Assembly (NCBI GenBank): GCA_031280065.1
Contig: JAITHH010000060.1
Coordinates: forward strand, 1 to 6,110
DNA length: 6,110 bases
From: Treponema sp.
GTDB taxonomy: Bacteria > Spirochaetota > Spirochaetia > Treponematales > Breznakiellaceae
Direction: 5' to 3'
The position numbers were made by a program, and so were the translations under genes. Positions 1-4,277 of the stretch are shown piece by piece. Numbering within the stretch: position 1 is the first letter of the stretch; each line of letters opens with the position of its first letter. The notes beneath the pieces were generated by a model that ran no database searches, was not told the origin of the DNA, and worked only from the letters and a program-made list of their open reading frames with translations.

Positions 1-875
1 CTCTCCGCGCCGTTAACGCCGCTTCCCGGAAAACGGTGTGGTCCAAGAACTACATCATTGCCCCCGGCGAGACCTTTACCAGTCTGGCTGCCAGCCCGGA
101 GACAAACGCCGCGCCGCGAGCCGGCACGCCGGAGTCCCGGAGGAGCGGCGTACTGGCGCTGATTCCCGCCGGTCAATTCGTGATGGGCAGCCCCGCGTCA
201 GAGAACGGGCGGAGTTCTTCGGAGCTGGAGCATCGCGTAACGATAGCGCCGTTTTATCTGTCCGCCACCGAGGTTACCCGGCTTGAATATGAACAGCTTA
301 CCGGAAGGATGCCGAGTACTAACCGGGGTTCGGGGGTTGCCGAGCGTGAAAGGCTGCCGGTTGAAACCGTAAGCTGGTTCGAGGCGGTGGATTACTGCAA
401 TATGCTCAGTGCCCGGGAGGGACTTCTGCCGGCGTACTCAATCAGCGGCCCGAATGTTACCTTGAACCGGGGCGCGCCCGGCTACCGTCTGCCGACCGAG
501 GCTGAATGGGAGTACGCCTGCCGTGCGGGCACGGAAACCATGTACTATACCGGCCCGTCCATAAGCAGCGGTCAGGCGAATTACCGTACCGGCTCAAGCG
601 TGAAGACCAAGACGGTTGGATCATACGCGCCGAATCCTTACGGCTTGTACGATATGGCCGGGAATGTCGCTGAGTGGGTGTGGGACTGGTACGCCGAATA
701 CGGCGCTGAACGGCTTTCCAATCCAGCCGGACCCGCACGGGGCTCCCGCCGGGTCGTGCGCGGCGGCAGTTATCTGTCCGGTGAACGGCAGGTGCGTTCA
801 GCAAGCAGAGGCCAGGAGGACCCGTCCTTCAGGAGTTCATCGATAGGGTTCCGCGTGGCGCGCTCCGCCGAATAA
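1..875 (+). CDS. FGE-sulfatase (SUMF1-like) domain protein, 5' end outside window
   Basis: The C-terminal two thirds match the formylglycine-generating-enzyme/sulfatase-modifying-factor fold. Counting from a GTG at 36, seen are IPAGQFVMGS (43-52), PFYLSATEVTRLEYEQLTG (72-90), LPVETVSWFEAVDYCN (107-122), GYRLPTEAEWEYACRAG (149-165), YGLYDMAGNVAEWVWDWY (202-219), RVVRGGSYLSG (239-249) and GFRVAR (271-276). The frame is open for 11 further codons upstream of that GTG to the window edge. There is no convincing ribosome binding site or signal peptide at the GTG, so I take the gene as 5'-truncated, with the FGE domain at the end of a longer protein. Characterised FGEs oxidise a sulfatase cysteine using a copper-ligating cysteine pair near the C-terminus. 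Here the only cysteines are C121 and C162, and none lies after the RGGSY motif. True FGE activity is therefore unlikely, and a binding or other enzymatic role for the fold is more plausible. The gene converges on the minus-strand coiled-coil gene. Confidence 0.9.
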   Translation, partial: LRAVNAASRKTVWSKNYIIAPGETFTSLAASPETNAAPRAGTPESRRSGVLALIPAGQFVMGSPASENGRSSSELEHRVTIAPFYLSATEVTRLEYEQLTGRMPSTNRGSGVAERERLPVETVSWFEAVDYCNMLSAREGLLPAYSISGPNVTLNRGAPGYRLPTEAEWEYACRAGTETMYYTGPSISSGQANYRTGSSVKTKTVGSYAPNPYGLYDMAGNVAEWVWDWYAEYGAERLSNPAGPARGSRRVVRGGSYLSGERQVRSASRGQEDPSFRSSSIGFRVARSAE

Positions 876-904
876 AGAAGAACTGGCACAACTAAGAGGG
901 GGGA

Positions 905-941
905 CCGGGGGGCGCGAACCTGCGGTTCGATGGCCCCCCGG
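905..941. other. Long GC hairpin in repeat copy A
   Basis: A 9-bp outer stem (905-913 with 933-941) encloses a 6-bp inner stem (915-920 with 924-929) with a TGC loop, all Watson-Crick. It begins 29 bases after the stop codon of the FGE-domain gene. Because it is symmetric it would form in RNA of either strand. The lack of a following T-run argues against a textbook Rho-independent terminator. A role in transcript 3'-end stability is possible but unproven. Confidence 0.7.
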
Positions 942-1045
942 CGGGGGGGTGGGGGTGGAACCCTCTCAGGAGGCAGAGATGCTATGGGCCGCGCACCGCT
1001 CAGGCTAAAGCCTTCGTGCATGTGGCATTATGAGCGCTGCGCCGT
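905..1045 (+). repeat. Dispersed modular repeat, copy A
   Basis: This lies between the two convergent genes and shares four blocks with 2236-2420. Block 1 is a hairpin at 905-941: CCGGGGGGC pairs with GCCCCCCGG without mismatch, and nested inside is CGAACC-TGC-GGTTCG (915-929). Block 2 is a G-rich tract followed by TGGAACCC and AGGAGGCAGAG (940-978). Block 3 is the 19-mer GCTCAGGCTAAAGCCTTCG (998-1016), which contains the palindrome AGGCTAAAGCCT. Block 4 is GAGCGCTGCGCCGT (1032-1045). In copy B the order is 1, 3, 4, 2, so block 2 has moved. No T-tract follows the hairpin, so it is not a classical intrinsic terminator, although it could end or stabilise transcripts from both convergent genes. 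Strand is given relative to the window, and copy B has the same orientation. Confidence 0.85.
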
Positions 1046-1075
1046 TAAGCTGTTGATAGCGGGCCGTACGCGCCC

Positions 1076-2173
1076 TTATATCTTTTGCTGTAATTCCTGG
1101 ATGTGATCGTTAAGGCCGGCAATTTTTCGCTGGCACTGGTCAATGGCTGTCTCGCTGGCGGCAATCCGCGCCCGCTGGGACACAATTGCCCGCTCCAGTT
1201 TGACAATCTCGGCGCGGGCCCCGTCGATGGCAAGTGCCGCTTTGAGCTTTTCAATCCGGCGGTCATAATCCGCGATGCTTTCCCGCAGTTCGCGGATTTG
1301 TTCGAGACGAGGCGTATCTTCCCCTTCGAGGCAGGAAGGGATTTCCGCCGCCGCTTCTTCGATATGTCCGCCGTAGCGGAGGCAGAGCGCTTTCAAACGT
1401 TCCTTGATATGGAGGATATGCCGCTCCAGGTTCTGTATCTTCCGCCCTGGATTTCCTTCCCCGCTGAAAGACGCGCTTATTTTGCGCCGTGTTTCTTTTA
1501 ACTGGGCCGTTTCCTCGGCCAGGGCGCTTTGGGCGCCGCAGCGTTCCGCTATCTCGGCGCGCATTGCGGCGGCGCTTTCGTCAAACTCCGCGCTTTCCGG
1601 GGGCGTCTGGCTGAACTGCTCACCGGCGGCCTGGTAGATTCGCTGGAGATTCCCCTGATTCCTGCCCAAAAACGAGCGGAGCACGACGCTTTGGGCGTTC
1701 TTGCCTATCCACGCCAGTACGTTGGAATCGCCCTTGCCGTCAAGCACGTCCAGGCGTTCTTCCAGGGACGTTATCTTGACGCGGAGCGCGTCAAGCTGCT
1801 GCCGGTACGCCCCGGCATCCCGCGCGTCCGCGCCGCTGTCCAAAAGCCGCTTGCCCAGCAGGATATACCGGTCCGCCAATTCCCGGTTCCGCTCGGCGGC
1901 CTCCTGTTCTTTCAGTTGAATGTTCTCTTCCAAGTGCCGCAGATGGAGGACATCCCCTTCGACCGCTTTGATTGCGTCTTCGGAAGCCGCTATTTCCTGG
2001 TTGAGCTGCTGGTATTCTTCCCGCAATTCCGGGGCGGGGAGCCCGTGCTGGGGCTGTTCGCCGGCGCGGGCGAGGAAGGCGGCGCCTAAACCGGTGAGTG
2101 TTTGATCGAGGTCCCGCTGGTCTTCGCGCCGTTTTTCTTCCAGTTCCCGGATATTTTTTTCTCTTTCATCCAT
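1076..2173 (-). CDS. Coiled-coil protein of unknown function
   Basis: The frame encodes 365 residues from ATG at 2173 (MDEREKNIRELEEKRRED). I do not recognise a named family. The protein is strongly charged and rich in Glu, Arg, Gln, Ala and Leu, with heptad-like spacing of hydrophobics in residues 1-25, 48-110, 122-145, 200-265 and 288-365. A less coil-like stretch, about 146-190 (GDSNVLAWIGKNAQSVVLRS and onward), breaks the coils and may be a folded or hinge segment. There is no signal peptide or membrane segment, so a cytoplasmic structural or scaffold-like role is an inference. Four cysteines are present (212, 264, 281, 347). The start is uncertain. An ATG at 2185 (MLYL extension) has a weak purine-rich AAAAAGA upstream. 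The frame also stays open to ATG at 2305, but those extra 40 residues lie in repeat copy B and the AT-rich leader, so I discount them. The gene is flanked by same-orientation repeat copies and is transcribed away from aroB. Confidence 0.75.
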   Translation of the reverse strand: MDEREKNIRELEEKRREDQRDLDQTLTGLGAAFLARAGEQPQHGLPAPELREEYQQLNQEIAASEDAIKAVEGDVLHLRHLEENIQLKEQEAAERNRELADRYILLGKRLLDSGADARDAGAYRQQLDALRVKITSLEERLDVLDGKGDSNVLAWIGKNAQSVVLRSFLGRNQGNLQRIYQAAGEQFSQTPPESAEFDESAAAMRAEIAERCGAQSALAEETAQLKETRRKISASFSGEGNPGRKIQNLERHILHIKERLKALCLRYGGHIEEAAAEIPSCLEGEDTPRLEQIRELRESIADYDRRIEKLKAALAIDGARAEIVKLERAIVSQRARIAASETAIDQCQRKIAGLNDHIQELQQKI

Positions 2174-2235
2174 AAGGTAAAGCATATATCTTTTTGTTTG
2201 TTTTGAGAATGACGCGGCTGGCGCGGTGAAGCCCG

Positions 2236-2420
2236 CCGGGGGGCGCGAACCTGCGGTTCGATGGCCTCCCGGACGCGCCCTGCTCAGGCTAAAGCCTTCG
2301 CGCATATGTGATAGTATGGGGTATTACGAGCGCTGCGCCGTGCCACAGTACGGGCTCAACGCCCTGCGGTCGCGTTTTCTTGGCGGGGGGTGGGGGTGGA
2401 ACCCCCAGAGGGGGCAGATG
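2236..2420 (+). repeat. Dispersed modular repeat, copy B
   Basis: This is the second copy of the modular repeat, same orientation as copy A and upstream of the coiled-coil gene. The hairpin block is at 2236-2272 (CCGGGGGGC with GCCTCCCGG, one G-T wobble pair, and the identical inner CGAACC-TGC-GGTTCG). The 19-mer GCTCAGGCTAAAGCCTTCG is at 2282-2300 and GAGCGCTGCGCCGT is at 2328-2341. After about 40 non-shared bases, the G-rich block is at 2382-2420, ending in CCCCC-AGA-GGGGG then CAGATG. The block order differs from copy A. It abuts the 21-bp tandem array, so the G-rich block forms the left edge of that array. Confidence 0.85.
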
Positions 2421-2425
2421 TGCAA

Positions 2426-2832
2426 CATAAGGGCGTAGATTTGTAGCATAAGGGCGTAGATTTACGGCATAAGGCCGTAGATATGAAACATAAGGCCGTA
2501 GATATGCCGCATAAGGCCGTAGATTTACGGCATAAGGCCGTAGATTTGTAGCATAAGGCCGTAGATATGAAACATAAGGCCGTAGATTTGCAGCATAAGG
2601 CCGTAGATATAAAACATAAGGGCGTAGATTTACGGCATAAGGGCGTAGATATGAAACATAAGGGCGTAGATTTGTAGCATAAGGGCGCAGATATGCGGCA
2701 TAAGGGCGTAGATATGAAACATAAGGCCGTAGATTTGTAGCATAAGGCCGTAGATATGCCGCATAAGGGCGTAGATATGAAACATAAGGCCGTAGATTTA
2801 CCGCATAAGGGCGTAGATATGAAACATAAGGC
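2426..2832. repeat. 21-bp tandem array, 19 full units plus a partial unit
   Basis: Nineteen exact-length 21-bp units run from 2426 to 2824, and an 8-base remnant (CATAAGGC) ends at 2832. Each unit is a 15-base core CATAAGG(G or C)CGTAGAT plus a 6-base tag. The only other core change is T to C in unit 13. Tags are ATGAAA (six: units 3, 7, 11, 14, 17, 19), TTGTAG (four: 1, 6, 12, 15), TTACGG (three: 2, 5, 10), ATGCCG (two: 4, 16), and TTGCAG, ATAAAA, ATGCGG and TTACCG once each. Ten cores carry C, clustered in units 3-9 and 15-16 plus 18, and nine carry G. There are no unique spacers, so this is not a CRISPR array. A unit of 21 bp is both seven codons and about two helical turns. Function is unknown. 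Confidence 0.97.
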
Positions 2833-3140
2833 AAAGCTGCCGGAAGAGCCATTGGACTATCTTAACCGTACGGACAGCGCGTTGAACCCGGAGGCCGCAA
2901 ACAGCCCGGATTGGCGCAAGCCCCTGCTTTTGAATGCTGAATTGCCGGAATCCAGGCCTCGCGTATTGAAAAGCGCCTTTTGGTATGATATGGTAATACA
3001 TAAGCAGCGCGTTTTTTGAAGTATCAAACGGCAGAGCAGAGCGTGTTTCGGCCGCCTGCGGTTATGCCGTTTGTGCCATGTTTTTGGTTTTTTTCCAGAT
3101 CCCGGTCTGGAAGCCTTGCTATTGCCTAGCGGGAACCCCC
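2833..3140. other. Spacer between tandem array and aroB
   Basis: This is about 300 bases with no gene I can support. It contains the unique tail of the heptapeptide frame (to 3019), a weak promoter candidate (2966-2994), and two T-runs (3012-3017 and within 3078-3100). A plus-strand in-frame ATG at 3078 would lengthen aroB by 21 residues unlike the family, and it has no ribosome binding site. I see no RNA gene, riboswitch or convincing terminator. Confidence 0.5.
2966..2994 (+). promoter_or_regulatory. Weak sigma-70-like promoter candidate upstream of aroB
   Basis: TTGAAA (2966-2971, five of six matches to the -35 consensus) and TATGGT (2989-2994, four of six to the -10) are separated by 17 bases. 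It lies about 145 bases before the aroB start and is the best candidate I see for driving the aroB operon. Chance occurrence is quite possible. Confidence 0.25.
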
Positions 3141-4277
3141 ATGCTTAATGATTCCAGCCGCGATTACCGCTTTACATTCGGTTCGATTCCCTCCCGCGTT
3201 CATATTGACGGGGCAATTCCGCCGCTGGAACGTCTGGTTCCAGCCTTGGACGCCCCGGCGGGCTGCGTCCTGCTGGTCTGTGACCCGCATACCGCGCCTA
3301 TCGCCCGGAAGATAGCCGGGGAACGCGGCGATGTTCCCGCGGTGTGTTTGGAAGCCGGGGAGGAGGCGAAGACCTGGGCCTCGGCTGAAGCGATACTCCG
3401 GCGGGCGTACGCTGAAGGACTGGGGAGGGACGGCGTCTTTATCGGCGTCGGCGGGGGCGTTACGGGCGATCTAACCGCCTTTGCCGCGTCGGTGTATATG
3501 CGGGGCGCTTCGCTCTGCCTGGTTCCCACCACGCTCCTGGCAATGGCGGACGCCGCCTTGGGGGGCAAAACGGGCTTTGATTTCATGGGCGTCAAAAATT
3601 TCGCCGGGACCTTCTATCCCGCGTCTTTGGTCTATGCCCCGCTGGAAAGCCTGGCGAGCCTGCCGGAGCGGGAATGGCGTTCAGGCATGGCGGAACTGAT
3701 CAAAACCGCCGTGCTGGACGAGGACGGCGGCATGTTTGACCGTGCCGCCGCGCTGGGGGCAAAGCTCGACGGCTTTTCCGTCTTGCCCTATCCGGCCTTT
3801 GGGGATGAATTGCTTGCCATGCTGTCCCGCGCTGTGGAGATCAAAGGCCGCGTGGTTGAAGCAGACCCCCAGGAGACCGGCGGGCGGCGGGCACTGCTTA
3901 ACCTGGGGCATACCTTTGGCCATGCCCTGGAAACCGCCGCCGGGCTGGGCAGGCTCTCCCATGGCGAGGCCGTCGCCTGGGGCATGGTCCGCGCCTGCGA
4001 ACTGGGCCGGGCGCTGGGAATCACCTCTCCGGGCCGGGCCGAAGCGGTCACTGAACTCATCCGTGCGTACGGCTATGAGACCCGCGCCCCGCACCCCCTG
4101 GGCGGAGACCCGGCGCTGCTTTGGCGGGCGCTGGGCGGGGACAAGAAAAAGCGGGGGGGGAAATTCATTTTTATCGTTCCGGCGGATTGCGGCGCGCAAA
4201 GCGTACCGCTGGATCCGGCAGACGCCGGCAGCGCGGCGCTCATTCAGGCTATCATCAGCGGAGCGTATACCCATTGA
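3141..4277 (+). CDS. aroB: 3-dehydroquinate synthase
   Basis: AroB converts DAHP to 3-dehydroquinate, the second step of the shikimate pathway, using NAD and a divalent metal (usually zinc) in the cytoplasm. The 378-residue product is close to the usual 350-370. Visible motifs are the glycine-rich NAD site GVGGGVTGDLTAFAASVYMRG region (102-122), VPTTLLAMADAALGGKTGFD (128-147) with KNFAGTFYP (152-160), SGMAELIKTA (181-190) with metal-ligand Glu185, LNLGHTFGHALE (253-264) with metal-ligand His257 and neighbouring His261, LSHGEAVAWGM (272-282) with the third ligand His274, and the basic GDKKKRGG segment (333-340). All expected ligands are present, so it should be active. ATG at 3141 is chosen because MLNDSSRDYRF fits the family N-terminus and a GGGAA lies just upstream. 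The in-frame ATG at 3078 adds a non-homologous leader. Its stop overlaps the start of the outer-membrane protein gene, implying translational coupling. Confidence 0.97.
   Translation: MLNDSSRDYRFTFGSIPSRVHIDGAIPPLERLVPALDAPAGCVLLVCDPHTAPIARKIAGERGDVPAVCLEAGEEAKTWASAEAILRRAYAEGLGRDGVFIGVGGGVTGDLTAFAASVYMRGASLCLVPTTLLAMADAALGGKTGFDFMGVKNFAGTFYPASLVYAPLESLASLPEREWRSGMAELIKTAVLDEDGGMFDRAAALGAKLDGFSVLPYPAFGDELLAMLSRAVEIKGRVVEADPQETGGRRALLNLGHTFGHALETAAGLGRLSHGEAVAWGMVRACELGRALGITSPGRAEAVTELIRAYGYETRAPHPLGGDPALLWRALGGDKKKRGGKFIFIVPADCGAQSVPLDPADAGSAALIQAIISGAYTH
4260..4276 (+). promoter_or_regulatory. Ribosome binding site and TTG start overlapping aroB stop
   Basis: GGAG (4260-4263) lies 10 bases before TTG (4274-4276). 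The TTG shares two bases with the aroB TGA (4275-4277), forming TTGA. This start gives a Lys-containing n-region directly followed by a hydrophobic signal segment. The longer frame upstream is only the shadow of the aroB 3' end. Confidence 0.75.

Larger units (their letters stand above)
2426..3019 (+). other. Amber-interrupted heptapeptide frame with unique tail (possible gene remnant)
   Basis: In the frame starting at 2426 each unit reads His-Lys-Ala/Gly-Val-Asp-Leu/Met/Ile-X, where X is Lys, Arg, Pro, Gln or an amber stop. Units 1, 6, 12 and 15 carry TAG, always as GAT TTG TAG. After the array the same frame continues for 64 unique codons (KLPEEPLDYLNRTDSAL and onward, ending KQRVF) to TGA at 3017-3019. 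The longest uninterrupted piece with an ATG starts at 2756 inside unit 16 and gives 87 residues, but no ribosome binding site precedes it. Conservation of a hydrophobic residue at position 6 and mostly polar residues at position 7 is compatible with past coding. The stops and the absent start make a live gene doubtful. Confidence 0.25.

Noticed and set aside
915..935. tRNA T-arm or tRNA fragment (GGTTCGA motif) in the repeat hairpin
   Set aside because: The bases are fully used by the CGAACC/GGTTCG hairpin. No acceptor, D or anticodon arms can be drawn around it, and the same block occurs in copy B.
905..941. Rho-independent terminator for the FGE-domain gene
   Set aside because: The strong stem is not followed by a T-run on either strand, and the same structure occurs upstream of the coiled-coil gene as part of a repeat.
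1103..2105. Several plus-strand ORFs across the coiled-coil gene
   Set aside because: They are antisense shadows of the minus-strand coiled-coil gene, without motifs, ribosome binding sites or coherent composition.
2426..2832. CRISPR array
   Set aside because: Units are 21 bp with a 15-base core and 6-base recurring tags; there are no unique spacers of 30 or so bases, and no cas genes nearby.
2798..3001. Minus-strand 67-residue ORF after the array
   Set aside because: No ribosome binding site or recognisable domain; it overlaps the array edge and reads as chance.
3078..3140. Upstream ATG at 3078 as aroB start
   Set aside because: The 21 added residues (MFLVFFQIPVWKPCYCLAG) have no family counterpart and no ribosome binding site; MLNDSSRDYRF at 3141 fits AroB better.
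4121..4273. N-terminal extension of the outer-membrane protein inside aroB
   Set aside because: The frame there is a shadow of aroB, and the TTG at 4274 gives a proper signal peptide.
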